Assembly: GCA_002344975.1 (NCBI GenBank)
Contig: DDUV01000069.1
Location: 1-10,587, forward strand
Direction of reading: 5' to 3'
Source of the DNA: Saprospiraceae bacterium UBA2329
GTDB lineage: Bacteria; Bacteroidota; Bacteroidia; Chitinophagales; Saprospiraceae
DNA length: 10,587 nt
The notes under the pieces are model-generated. The model was not told the origin of the DNA. It did not search any database and worked only from the letters and a program-made list of their open reading frames with translations. Both the position numbers and the translations under genes were made by a program. Shown here piece after piece: positions 5,201-10,587 of this stretch (position 1 is the stretch's first letter; every line of letters begins with the position of its first letter).

Positions 5201-7724
5201 TCCAGTTGCCGATGGGCTGGTTGAAGGAGGTGGCGCCGTCGAACATCCCACCCATGTTCGTCACCGTCGCGGTGTTCCAGTTGCCGATGGGCTGGTTGAA
5301 GGATGCGGCTCCGTAGAACATGACCTCCATATTGGTCACTTTGGACACATCCCAATTGCTGATATTTTGATTGAAATTACTGGTCTCAAGGAACATGTAC
5401 TCCATATTGGTCACGTTGGACACATTCCAATTGCTAATATTCCCATTGAAAGCAGTGCATAAAGCGAACATGGCGTTCATATTGGTCACCTTGGACACAT
5501 TCCAATTGTTCAAATCCTGGTTGAAAGTTATGGCGCCCTCGAACATGTCCCACATATCGGTCACCTTGGACACATTCCAATTGCCAATATACTGGTTGAA
5601 AGAACGAGCACCATCGAACATGTCTCTCATATTGGTGACGTTGGAGACATCCCAGCTGCCAATATTCCCGTTAAATGAACGGGCGCCCCCGAACATGGCA
5701 CTCATATCGGTCACACCAGATAAATCGGGGTTGTCCGTTGCCGTGTAGCTCATATTTTCACAACCCTCAAATGCCGTTCCCATACTCGTCCATTCAATGG
5801 TACCCCACTGGTTGACATCGAGGAGTTTTCGCCTGTCAGTGCCACCATTCATATTAAACCGGTTAAAAGTCCCCGCACCCGGTGTCACATAGACTTTGTA
5901 GGTACCCGCAGCAGGAAAAGTAATGGTCGTAGTGCCATTTCCGGTCAGGGTGCCATTTGTAGCGGGGTTGCTTGCATCTTCCCAGTAGATGGAATAGTTG
6001 GTACCATCTCCGGGGAAAACAACAGTGGTGCTGGATGATCCTGGGTTGCTGGTGTTCCAAAGGGTAAGGAAGTGGCGTGTACTCGGTAAATTGTCAACAA
6101 AGCCGTCACAGTCGTTGTCTATGCCGTCGTGCACTTCAGCAACGCCAGGGTTGACATTTTCATTACCGTCGTCGCAGTCGTCGTTATTGACCACAAAGCC
6201 GTTGGGCGCAGTGCAAGCAACGATGCTGACGGCAGGATCTCCGTAACCGTCGCTGTCGCTGTCGCGAAAATAGGTAGTTGAATGGCATATGATTTGAATA
6301 GAGTAATCTTCGGCCTCCCCGAATTCGACGCTACACGAATTTGAATAGTAATAACTAAGGTAATAATCAGAAATTACGCGCATAGTGTAGTTTCCGGTAG
6401 CATTGCGAGGTACGGCAATGCTACCGGAAACCCGCTCGTTCCATGGAAGATAAATATCGCTTGCTACTCTCTCCCCACTGTCTTCAAAGTTTCCATTGCG
6501 ATTCCAGTCCACGTATACACTGGCAAGCTGATCAAAGCCATACTCAGGGTTAGTAGAGCCGGTAATAAAGATGGAATAAGTAGTGCCCGGCTCAAGCGAA
6601 GTGGTGAGTGCTGTGAAATCCGAGTAACCACCTGACCCGCAATTCGAATAATTGTTGATACCAGCCAGCGAGATGTTAGTTATCCAATTATATTCACATG
6701 GAGAGTAAACATAGGGCGTGCAGTAGGGCATGACATCTACCAGACCGTCGCAATTGTCATCGATTCCATTGTCGAGTATTTCAACGGCACCATGATAGGT
6801 ATTTGGGTTGGTATCGTTGCAATCGCCGGCTTGTGTAACGTAGCCTGCTCCCGGATTTTCACAAAGCGATTGCCCGGAGTTTGCTACGCCGTAACCATCG
6901 CCATCGGCATCGGTGTAGTAAACTATAGCGAGTCCTTCATCGGTTGTGCCGTTGCAGTTGTTGTCAATACCATCGCAGATTTCCGTAGCGTCGTGATGTA
7001 CATCCGGGTTAGTATCGTCACAATCCCCATGGCAGGGGTAATAGCCGTCGCCATCCATGTCAGCGCAAAGGGGAGTGACCTGAATCGTATAATCTTCGGC
7101 TTCCCCGACATAGATAGTACACGAATTTTGGACTGAAAAAAAATCAACAATGACGCGCATAGTATAGCTTCCTGTAGCATTGCCCGGTATGGAAGTATTG
7201 GCGAAACCTGGATATCCCCAATATGGAAACTCAATATTGTTTACTCTCTCTCCACTGTCTTCAAAGTCTCCATCGCGATTCCAGTCCACATATAAACTGG
7301 CAGACCGGGAATTACCAGAGTTGCCCCAGAAACAGGAAATGGAGATTGTATAATTAGTACCCGGCTCAAGCGAAGCGGTGAGATCTGTGAAATCTGAGTA
7401 ACCACCTGACCCGCAAGTTGAAGAATTGTTGATGTTGACCAGCGATACATTAGTTATCCATGTTGATACACACGGATCACTAACATAGGGCGTACAGTAG
7501 GGCAAGACGTCTACGAGGCCGTCATAATTGTCATCGAATCCATTGCCGAGTATTTCAACATTATTGGGACTGGGACCCTCGTGATTATGGTGCCCGTCGC
7601 CGGCTCCTGTAGCGTAGCTTGTACGCGGATTTGCGCAAAGTAATTGCGCGGAGCTTATCACGCTGTAATCAATAATGCAGAGGGCAATAATGAGGAAAAT
7701 ATTTCTTGTGTTCATAATTTTCAT
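2241..7724 (-). CDS. Giant T9SS-secreted surface protein with GEVED, MopE-like and BspA-like (DUF285) repeats
   Basis: About 1827 residues. Domains in order: signal peptide (1-26, ending VISSA before QLL); a degenerate MopE-like repeat (about 32-73); GEVED domain 1 (74-217, with YVDWNRDGDFEDSGERV and GEAEDYTI); MopE-like repeats (218-332, GDCDDTNP, CDGIDNNCNG); GEVED 2 (333-478); a MopE-like repeat (480-546); BspA-like module 1 (548-1042, header plus twelve 25-residue repeats such as MFDGATSFNQPIGNW and a CGMDC cap); BspA-like module 2 (1049-1387, six repeats and cap); an HYR/Ig-like region (1407-1545, DTEAPTIIC, FSDNCG); a DUF1349-like ConA-type domain (1545-1722); and a T9SS type A sorting domain (1734-1827, VYPNPTDGELNLDL, GMYFVKI). 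It is probably exported through Sec and T9SS to the cell surface, perhaps for adhesion or substrate binding; no catalytic motif is seen. The frame extends up to 7970, but the ATG at 7724 is preferred because it puts the signal peptide at the N-terminus (an ATG at 7715 would also work). A promoter candidate lies at 8112-8119 and a terminator at 2047-2081. Confidence 0.93.
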   Translation of the reverse strand: MKIMNTRNIFLIIALCIIDYSVISSAQLLCANPRTSYATGAGDGHHNHEGPSPNNVEILGNGFDDNYDGLVDVLPYCTPYVSDPCVSTWITNVSLVNINNSSTCGSGGYSDFTDLTASLEPGTNYTISISCFWGNSGNSRSASLYVDWNRDGDFEDSGERVNNIEFPYWGYPGFANTSIPGNATGSYTMRVIVDFFSVQNSCTIYVGEAEDYTIQVTPLCADMDGDGYYPCHGDCDDTNPDVHHDATEICDGIDNNCNGTTDEGLAIVYYTDADGDGYGVANSGQSLCENPGAGYVTQAGDCNDTNPNTYHGAVEILDNGIDDNCDGLVDVMPYCTPYVYSPCEYNWITNISLAGINNYSNCGSGGYSDFTALTTSLEPGTTYSIFITGSTNPEYGFDQLASVYVDWNRNGNFEDSGERVASDIYLPWNERVSGSIAVPRNATGNYTMRVISDYYLSYYYSNSCSVEFGEAEDYSIQIICHSTTYFRDSDSDGYGDPAVSIVACTAPNGFVVNNDDCDDGNENVNPGVAEVHDGIDNDCDGFVDNLPSTRHFLTLWNTSNPGSSSTTVVFPGDGTNYSIYWEDASNPATNGTLTGNGTTTITFPAAGTYKVYVTPGAGTFNRFNMNGGTDRRKLLDVNQWGTIEWTSMGTAFEGCENMSYTATDNPDLSGVTDMSAMFGGARSFNGNIGSWDVSNVTNMRDMFDGARSFNQYIGNWNVSKVTDMWDMFEGAITFNQDLNNWNVSKVTNMNAMFALCTAFNGNISNWNVSNVTNMEYMFLETSNFNQNISNWDVSKVTNMEVMFYGAASFNQPIGNWNTATVTNMGGMFDGATSFNQPIGNWNTAAVTNMGGMFDGATSFNQPIGNWNTATVTNMGGMFHGATSFNQPIGNWNTAAVTNMGGMFDGATSFNQPIGNWNTAAVRYMSFMFHGATSFNQPIGNWNTAAVRDMDGMFDGATSFNQPIGNWALDPYVDMYYMLDNCGMDCPNYSTTLIGWANNPATPFGRELGATGRQYGTNATGARTTLTATKGWDITGDNPAGTYCSTTPPFITTWNTSNPGSSNTTVVFPGVGANYTIYWENVSNPATNGALAGNGTTTITFPAAGTYKVYVTPGAGTFTRFNMDYGTDRLKLIQLNQWGNIAWANMARTFAGCHNLTSTATDIPDLTSVTNMFGMFYQCRLFNGAIGNWNVSNVTNMGEMFVEAAAFNQPIGNWNVANVTNMAGMFADATSFNQPIGTWNMVSATNIRNMFIRATSFNQPIGNWNVANVTDMLSMFAAATSFNQPLGNWNVTNVTNMFIMFGGASAFNQNLGAWTLNPVVDISGMLTNCGMDCANYSATLIGWNANPATPNGRSLGASGRKYGPHAVAARNNLTGAKGWTITGDKASDIHFANLPAGGYLGINPTPPVCNTNVTASDEDGNALTVSCVPGDVVTFRCTHTQTFTYSATNCGQTTTEEVTYSWTVDTEAPTIICSPQSIIFNGQETIALNTADLVQFSDNCGIASISLSPDFITCEQLGQTVPVIVTVTDENNNVSTCTANVTVAGFPCGWSSESGSIGCNSDAIYSSATGLWSIEASSCFYGAPYTVDYISFIQRTLCGNGSITALVASINGNGWAGVVMRESNAPGAKKAQLMTNLSQFHRREFRTAANGQAFPQQIPSNGRYWLRIVRAGNQFSMFASPNGTSWFLIGSQSIIMGNCIDIGLVATNYTTNSTVTATFEGVSYTGTNVTAASHVLPASSLESPYHIAVYPNPTDGELNLDLTQYIGRSVRIELYSIEGKLLQFREIEEVQTTMENLNLLQYAGGMYFVKIKSRNLPDATRRVVLQRE
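3786..4235 (-). repeat. 75-bp tandem repeats of BspA-like module 2
   Basis: Six units of 75 bp begin near 3786, 3861, 3936, 4011, 4086 and 4161, each starting with a variant of CCAGTTGCC on the plus strand. They encode 25-residue DUF285 repeats (pattern NVTNMxxMFxxATSFNQPIGNW). These copies have diverged noticeably from one another, in contrast to the central units of module 1, so this array has not been homogenised recently. Confidence 0.88.
4250..4568 (-). repeat. Header of BspA-like module 2 (duplicate of 5741-6059)
   Basis: This stretch aligns with 5741-6059 at a constant offset of 1491 bp, without gaps over the parts I checked. It encodes a header with TWNTSNPGSS, TTITFPAAGTYKVYVTPGAG, RFNM and GTDR motifs that precedes each DUF285 array. 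Header, array and cap therefore form one unit that was duplicated inside the gene. Confidence 0.8.
4826..5350 (-). repeat. Near-identical 75-bp tandem repeats of BspA-like module 1
   Basis: Seven 75-bp units begin at 4826, 4901, 4976, 5051, 5126, 5201 and 5276. The units at 4976 and 5126 are identical over all 75 bases, and those at 5051 and 5201 differ at one base, so 4976-5125 and 5126-5275 form a 150-bp duplication with 149 matches. More diverged units of the same array continue to about 5725. Each unit encodes 25 residues of the DUF285 type. Because 75 is a multiple of three, the other frames also stay open here, giving long spurious reading frames. Confidence 0.95.
5741..6059 (-). repeat. 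Header of BspA-like module 1 (duplicate of 4250-4568)
   Basis: This is the partner of the module 2 header at a constant offset of 1491 bp. It encodes LWNTSNPGSS, NPATNG, TTITFPAAGTYKVYVTPGAG, RFNM and GTDRRKL. The two copies differ at many third positions, so this duplication is older than the amplification in the central 75-bp units. Confidence 0.8.
6290..6725 (-). repeat. GEVED domain copy 2 (duplicate of 7073-7510)
   Basis: This encodes the second GEVED domain of the giant protein. It shares GSGGYSDFT, SLEPGT, YVDWNR, FEDSGERV, YTMRVI and GEAEDY with the copy at 7073-7510, and both begin with PYCTPYV. The two domains are separated by MopE-like repeats, so the ancestral duplication probably included a MopE-GEVED pair. 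Confidence 0.8.
7073..7510 (-). repeat. GEVED domain copy 1 (duplicate of 6290-6725)
   Basis: This encodes the first GEVED domain, preceded by a degenerate MopE-like repeat at about 7505-7630. The pattern PYCTPYV, GSGGYSDFT, YVDWNRDGDFEDSGERV, GEAEDYTI is typical of GEVED domains in Bacteroidota secreted proteins. The differences between copies are concentrated in the loops. Confidence 0.8.
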
Positions 7725-7916
7725 TTTTAATGGTCGAACACATAGCGCATGAATTTTCCGACGCGAGAACTTGCCGTAAAGTGAACTGAGAGATGACTCG
7801 TTGAAAAGCGACCTGACTTGTACAGGCAGAATACAATTATTATCTGAGAGACACGCCAATAGTACCTGTGTACCGATGACCGTTTGCGTTATGTTTATCA
7901 TGACGATGTGTTTTAT

Positions 7917-7946
7917 GAAAGAAGGCCGGCCGGGCCATCTTCTTTC
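7917..7946. promoter_or_regulatory. Inverted repeat in the giant gene's leader
   Basis: The arms GAAAGAAG (7917-7924) and CTTCTTTC (7939-7946) pair over 8 bp around a GC-rich centre that includes GGCCGGCC. There is no T-run on either side, so a terminator is unlikely. If transcription starts near 8105 it would form a hairpin about 160-190 nt into the leader. Its function is unknown. Confidence 0.4.
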
Positions 7947-8097
7947 GGAGCATAAAAATGAACCCGGCAATCAGGTTTTTGGGACGCCGATGGAGGGCTG
8001 TGCGCACACTCACATGGTCATGCAGTTGGGAGACGGATCACCGGGGAGCAGATACATTTGTTGGCAGGATAGTAGCTATTTGTCATAACCTGAGCTC

Positions 8098-8116
8098 ATT
8101 TGGTAACACTCCAAAT
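8098..8116. promoter_or_regulatory. 6-bp inverted repeat over the predicted transcription start
   Basis: ATTTGG and CCAAAT flank the 7-bp spacer TAACACT. The repeat overlaps the candidate -7 box at 8112-8119 and the expected start site, so it could be an operator or the first hairpin of the mRNA. It is short and may be chance. Confidence 0.3.
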
Positions 8117-8119
8117 ATA
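8112..8119 (-). promoter_or_regulatory. Candidate -7 promoter box for the giant gene
   Basis: On the minus strand this reads TATATTTG, an exact match to TAnnTTTG and the only exact match I find by eye on that strand between 7725 and 8186. It would start transcription near 8105 and give a leader of about 380 nt before the ATG at 7724. No good -33 element is present; the direct repeat at 8151-8181 lies at roughly -45 to -75, where an activator would bind. Confidence 0.4.
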
Positions 8120-8150
8120 CAGGCACAACGAGCTTGGTCTTTCCCACTAC

Positions 8151-8181
8151 GCGTTCAAAAAGGTGGACTGTGCGTTCAAAA
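8151..8181 (-). promoter_or_regulatory. Direct repeat with 21-bp spacing, candidate AraC-type operator
   Basis: GCGTTCAAAA on the plus strand occurs at 8151-8160 and again at 8172-8181, exactly 21 bp apart, or two helical turns. Read in the direction of transcription it is TTTTGAACGC twice. It begins 6 bp after the regulator's stop codon and lies upstream of the candidate promoter box at 8112-8119. AraC-family domains often bind two direct half-sites about 21 bp apart, so a site for the neighbouring HTCS regulator is plausible but unproven. Confidence 0.45.
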
Positions 8182-8186
8182 TAAGA

Positions 8187-9920
8187 TCAAACCCGACTGG
8201 GCGGCAGGCCAAACTCTTCTGCAAAAGCGCGGCTGAAATATTTGGGATCGTCGAAGCCGGTTTCTGTGGCGGCTTCCTGTACGCTTATCTTTCTCGAAAG
8301 CAGGAGTTTTCTGGCATAGCCCAAGCGCACAGAGCGGATGAAATGAGATGGGTTTTTGCCGGTAAGTGCGGTGAGCTTGCGGTGCAATTGCGGTCGGCTC
8401 ATGGCTGCGCTGCGGCACAGTTCCGGCACGCCGAATCCCGGATCGGATCGGTGTTCCAGCACGATGTTGTGTAATTGTTGGATGAAAACATCCTCAATAG
8501 GAGTGTTGTGCCGATGCATATCGGTCATTTGTTCGTTGAGCCGTTTCTGGAGTTGTTGACGTAGTTCCAGCAGGTTGTTCAGGGTCAGCAGCAGTTCTTG
8601 CTGGTTAAATGGCTTGGTCAAATAAGCATTGGCGCCGTGTTGCAGCCCGGCGACACGACTCTCGTCGCTGGTTTTTGCAGTGAGCAAAACAATGGGGATA
8701 TGGCTGGTATGGAGGTCGTTTTTCAGAATGTTGCACACTTCGTAGCCGTCCATTTCGGGCATCATCACATCGCTCAGGATGAGGTCGGGGATGGTTTTCA
8801 GGGCTTTTTCAACGCCGATACGCCCGGTACCGGCATGATCCAGTGCAAAATGAGCGCCGAGAAATGCTGTCAGATAGGCCGACATATCCGGGTTGTCTTC
8901 GATGATGAGGAGCTTGGTTTCAGATGTCTGGAATGCATTTGTCGAGAACATACTTTCATCTGCAAAGGGCTCAACATTAGTGGCGGGTACTTGCTGAAGC
9001 CCTGGCTGTAATACGCTGTTGTTGGACACAGGAAGTAAGACTTCAAAAGTCGCACCCTGCCCCGGCGTACTTTCTACGGAAATGGTTCCACCCATAGCAA
9101 CTACCAATTCGTGCGTGAGCGCCAAGCCTATGCCGGTGCCGCCTGTGCGAGCTTTTTCGAGGTTTTGGGCCTGAAAAAAGCGGTCGAAAAGATGGGGCAG
9201 TGCATCCGGAGCTATTCCTGAGCCTGTATCGGCCACTCGAATGAGCAGCTGCTCTGATACGCCTGATTTCATTTCCGAGCACATCGTCACTTTTCCGCCG
9301 GGGGGTGTAAATTTGATGGCATTGGACAACAGGTTGTAAACAATTTGCAGGAGCCGGTCGGGGTCGTAATCCATCAAAATGACATGTTGGGGGCAATCGA
9401 GTTCTAATTGAACCTCACGGCTTTCAGCCAAAGAGTGAACGCTTTCGGCTATGTATCTCAGGTAGGCCGACACATCGCCTTGAACGTAGTTGAGTTGTAA
9501 GGCGCCGGATTCCAGTTTGGATAAATCGAGTATTTGGTTCACCAGGCGCAACAGGTCTTGCCCGCTGCGCTTAATCAGTTTTAAGTGCTTTTTTTGCTCA
9601 GGGTCGGCGTTCATTTCCAGTTGCTCGCTCAAGCCGAGAATGATGGCGATGGGGGTGCGAAACTCATGGGTAATGTTGGTGAAAAATCTGTTTTTGAAAG
9701 TGTCAACTTCATGCATAAGCTGGGTGTCCTGTTTCATCAGTCGAATGTACCGGAGGTAGCGATGGTGCACCCACCCGACGATAGATACAACTGCCAGAAA
9801 TCCTGTCCAAACCCACCAAATGCGCCACCAATGCTCAAGGAAAATAAAGCCTGATACATGCTCCGGCAAGAAGCAACTTAAAAAAACCGCTGCCCATAGG
9901 CAGTAAGGGTGATGCCACAT
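8187..9920 (-). CDS. Short hybrid two-component regulator (histidine kinase, receiver, AraC-type DNA-binding)
   Basis: A 577-residue membrane sensor and transcription regulator in one chain. Two hydrophobic segments (about 5-18 and 34-51) with only about 15 residues between them are followed by HisKA with the phospho-accepting His85 (NITHEFRTP), HATPase_c with N box (NLLSNAIKF, about 196-204), G1 (DTGSGI, 231) and G2 (GGTGIGL, about 260), a receiver domain with acidic residues at 341-342, phospho-acceptor Asp384 (LSDVMMPEMDG), Thr414 and Lys436, and a C-terminal AraC-type HTH (about 477-577, ending DPKYFSRAFAEEFGLPPSRV). All key catalytic residues are present. Typical HTCS proteins have 1300 or more residues with a periplasmic propeller and Y_Y_Y sensor; here that part is absent, though the WWRIWWVW stretch resembles the segment that usually joins it to the membrane helix. 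The ATG at 9920 is preferred to a TTG at 9944, which overlaps a promoter-like box. It probably regulates neighbouring surface-protein genes. Confidence 0.95.
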   Translation of the reverse strand: MWHHPYCLWAAVFLSCFLPEHVSGFIFLEHWWRIWWVWTGFLAVVSIVGWVHHRYLRYIRLMKQDTQLMHEVDTFKNRFFTNITHEFRTPIAIILGLSEQLEMNADPEQKKHLKLIKRSGQDLLRLVNQILDLSKLESGALQLNYVQGDVSAYLRYIAESVHSLAESREVQLELDCPQHVILMDYDPDRLLQIVYNLLSNAIKFTPPGGKVTMCSEMKSGVSEQLLIRVADTGSGIAPDALPHLFDRFFQAQNLEKARTGGTGIGLALTHELVVAMGGTISVESTPGQGATFEVLLPVSNNSVLQPGLQQVPATNVEPFADESMFSTNAFQTSETKLLIIEDNPDMSAYLTAFLGAHFALDHAGTGRIGVEKALKTIPDLILSDVMMPEMDGYEVCNILKNDLHTSHIPIVLLTAKTSDESRVAGLQHGANAYLTKPFNQQELLLTLNNLLELRQQLQKRLNEQMTDMHRHNTPIEDVFIQQLHNIVLEHRSDPGFGVPELCRSAAMSRPQLHRKLTALTGKNPSHFIRSVRLGYARKLLLSRKISVQEAATETGFDDPKYFSRAFAEEFGLPPSRV

Positions 9921-9941
9921 TTTATAAAGACTGTCTAATTG

Positions 9942-9957
9942 CAAATTTACAAAAATA
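9942..9957 (-). promoter_or_regulatory. Two adjacent candidate -7 boxes for the regulator gene
   Basis: On the minus strand, TATTTTTG (9950-9957) and TAAATTTG (9942-9949) lie next to each other and both fit TAnnTTTG. Either would start transcription about 15-25 nt before the ATG at 9920, giving a very short leader. No clear -33 TTG is seen. The DNA is AT-rich, so chance matches are possible. Confidence 0.35.
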
Positions 9958-10044
9958 TAAGGAGCGATGACTCAGATAAGGCATGATTTTTCTGCGCCTG
10001 ATTTGATGTATCCTTATCAGATGTTGTAAGTATACCCTCGAAAT

Positions 10045-10077
10045 AAAAAAAGCCGCGAAGGCATTCCCCTCCGCGGC
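10045..10077 (-). terminator. Intrinsic terminator of the right-edge secreted protein gene
   Basis: The stem GCCGCG/CGCGGC is extended, after one A-C mismatch, by AGG/CCT around a 6-nt loop (10052-10077). On the minus strand it is followed by a run of seven T residues. It closely resembles the terminator at 2047-2081 and separates the right-edge gene from the regulator gene. Confidence 0.85.
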
Positions 10078-10113
10078 GTATATAATCCTCCAATACTTAT
10101 AAGAATTTACAGG
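10045..10113. repeat. 3' untranslated repeat, copy B (terminator plus flank)
   Basis: This is the partner of 2047-2118: the same terminator hairpin, then ATCCTCCAATACTTAT and AGAATTTACAGG with a few differences. After this point the two copies diverge until the stop codons, except for a shared CGGCTACC and TCAAC close to the end of each gene. Confidence 0.7.
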
Positions 10114-10119
10114 CTGCAA

Positions 10120-10140
10120 GGGTAGCCACAAGGGCTACCC
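10120..10140. repeat. Short palindrome (REP-like) near the right-edge gene's stop codon
   Basis: The arms GGGTAGCC and GGCTACCC pair perfectly over 8 bp around the loop ACAAG. It occupies the same place relative to the stop codon as the palindrome at 2188-2208. The arms differ, and its loop is the reverse complement of the other's loop (CTTGT), as if related elements sat in opposite orientation. Confidence 0.75.
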
Positions 10141-10157
10141 CAACGGCTACCTCAACA

Positions 10158-10587
10158 TTAGTCCCGTTGCAATACCACCCGCTTCGTCACAGCCGGCAGT
10201 CGCTCGCGCGAGATTCCATCTCGTGTGGCATCACTAACTTTGATGAAATACATTCCATTGGCATACTGCGACAAGTCCAGGTTCTCTAGCGTGGTTTGCA
10301 CTTCATCTATTTCTTTGAACTTCAAGAGCTTGCCTTCTAAGCTATACACCTCCAAGCGCACAGCCCGACCGGTGTAAGAAGTCAAATCCACATTCAGCGC
10401 CCCGTCCGTCGGATTGGGATACACCTCAATTTGATGAGGCGTTCCCAAGCTCGAAGCCGGCAACACGTGGCTGGCAGCCGTTACATTAGTGCCCGTATAA
10501 CTCACCCCCTCAAACGTAGCCGTCACGGTGCTGTTAGTGGTGTAGTTGGTGGCGACAAGGCCCATGTCAATACAGTTGCCCATGATG
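10158..10587 (-). CDS. C-terminal end of a T9SS-secreted protein, paralogue of the giant protein (5' end outside window)
   Basis: The frame is open to the right edge, and only the last 142 or so residues are visible. They comprise the end of a DUF1349-like domain (MGNCIDMGLVATNYTTNST) and a complete T9SS type A sorting domain (VYPNPTDGALNVDL, YSLEGKLLKFKEI, NGMYFIKV, VVLQRD). The Met at 10583 is internal: the giant protein has the same residue inside SIIMGNCID. The protein is probably secreted and cell-surface attached. DNA at 10446-10587 is almost identical to 2505-2646, while the sorting domain itself is more diverged and carries an extra segment (SDATRDGISRERLPA) before VTKRVVLQRD. The stop codon is followed by a palindrome and a terminator. 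Confidence 0.92.
   Translation of the reverse strand, partial: IMGNCIDMGLVATNYTTNSTVTATFEGVSYTGTNVTAASHVLPASSLGTPHQIEVYPNPTDGALNVDLTSYTGRAVRLEVYSLEGKLLKFKEIDEVQTTLENLDLSQYANGMYFIKVSDATRDGISRERLPAVTKRVVLQRD

Larger units (their letters stand above)
7725..8186. other. Gap between regulator and giant gene: probable long leader and control region
   Basis: This 462-bp stretch holds no gene that I accept. The giant gene's frame extends to 7970, but that part has no secretion signal at its start and is unlike any domain I know. Listed elsewhere are a candidate promoter (8112-8119), an inverted repeat (8098-8116), a direct repeat (8151-8181) and a hairpin (7917-7946). I see no T-run terminator for the regulator gene, so read-through into the giant gene is possible. 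Confidence 0.6.

Noticed and set aside
4826..5350. Possible CRISPR array
   Set aside because: The 75-bp units are contiguous coding repeats without variable spacers. The 49-bp array at 1763 also lacks spacers and has only two full units.
4363..5355. A 330-residue minus-strand reading frame over the BspA-like array
   Set aside because: It is out of frame with the giant gene and consists of a 25-residue echo rich in His, Arg and Gly. It stays open only because the 75-bp unit has no stop in that frame.
4804..5462. Plus-strand reading frames of 170 and 174 residues over the same array
   Set aside because: These are antisense echoes of the 75-bp repeat, with no start context and no recognisable domain.
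7725..7970. Upstream extension of the giant gene to an ATG at 7970
   Set aside because: The added 82 residues would place the clear signal peptide in the interior, and they have no recognisable domain.
8053..8060. TACATTTG on the plus strand as a promoter box
   Set aside because: It fits TAnnTTTG but points away from every supported gene, and no plus-strand gene follows.
9921..9944. TTG start at 9944 for the regulator
   Set aside because: It adds only eight residues, uses a rare start codon and overlaps a candidate promoter box; the ATG at 9920 is simpler. It cannot be fully excluded.

Overview
The window looks like chromosomal DNA of a gliding or polymer-degrading member of the Bacteroidota, most likely of the Saprospiria type. 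Support comes from type IX secretion (T9SS) C-terminal sorting domains, GEVED domains, MopE-like Asp/Cys repeats, BspA-like DUF285 repeats, a one-protein hybrid two-component regulator (HTCS), A-rich leaders without clear Shine-Dalgarno sequences, and candidate TAnnTTTG promoter boxes. The family assignment is inference. No tRNA, rRNA, CRISPR array or transposase was seen.

Every supported gene is on the minus strand, so the window reads from right to left. At the right edge (10158-10587) is the 3' end of a secreted protein, followed by a terminator hairpin. Next is a 577-residue HTCS regulator (8187-9920): two membrane segments, histidine kinase, receiver and AraC-type DNA-binding domain, but none of the large periplasmic sensor usual in this class. 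Then comes a 462-bp gap with a candidate promoter and a 21-bp-spaced direct repeat, leading into a giant surface protein of about 1827 residues (2241-7724). That protein is built from duplicated modules: two GEVED domains set among MopE-like repeats, two BspA-like arrays each with its own header and cap, an HYR-like domain, a DUF1349-like domain and a T9SS tail. It ends in its own terminator. A 582-bp gap with several kinds of short repeats separates it from the 5' part of another secreted protein (1-1658, running off the left edge), which has a signal peptide, a PKD-like domain and MopE-like repeats.

The layout suggests a locus for large cell-surface or secreted proteins with a one-protein signalling regulator in the middle. 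Two separate direct-repeat elements, each with 21-bp spacing and each just upstream of a TAnnTTTG-like box, precede the giant gene and the left-edge gene. They are candidate binding sites for AraC-type proteins, but their sequences differ, so one regulator need not bind both. The DNA also shows recent repeat turnover: a 150-bp block duplicated with one mismatch inside the giant gene, and a 142-bp stretch shared almost exactly with the right-edge paralogue.
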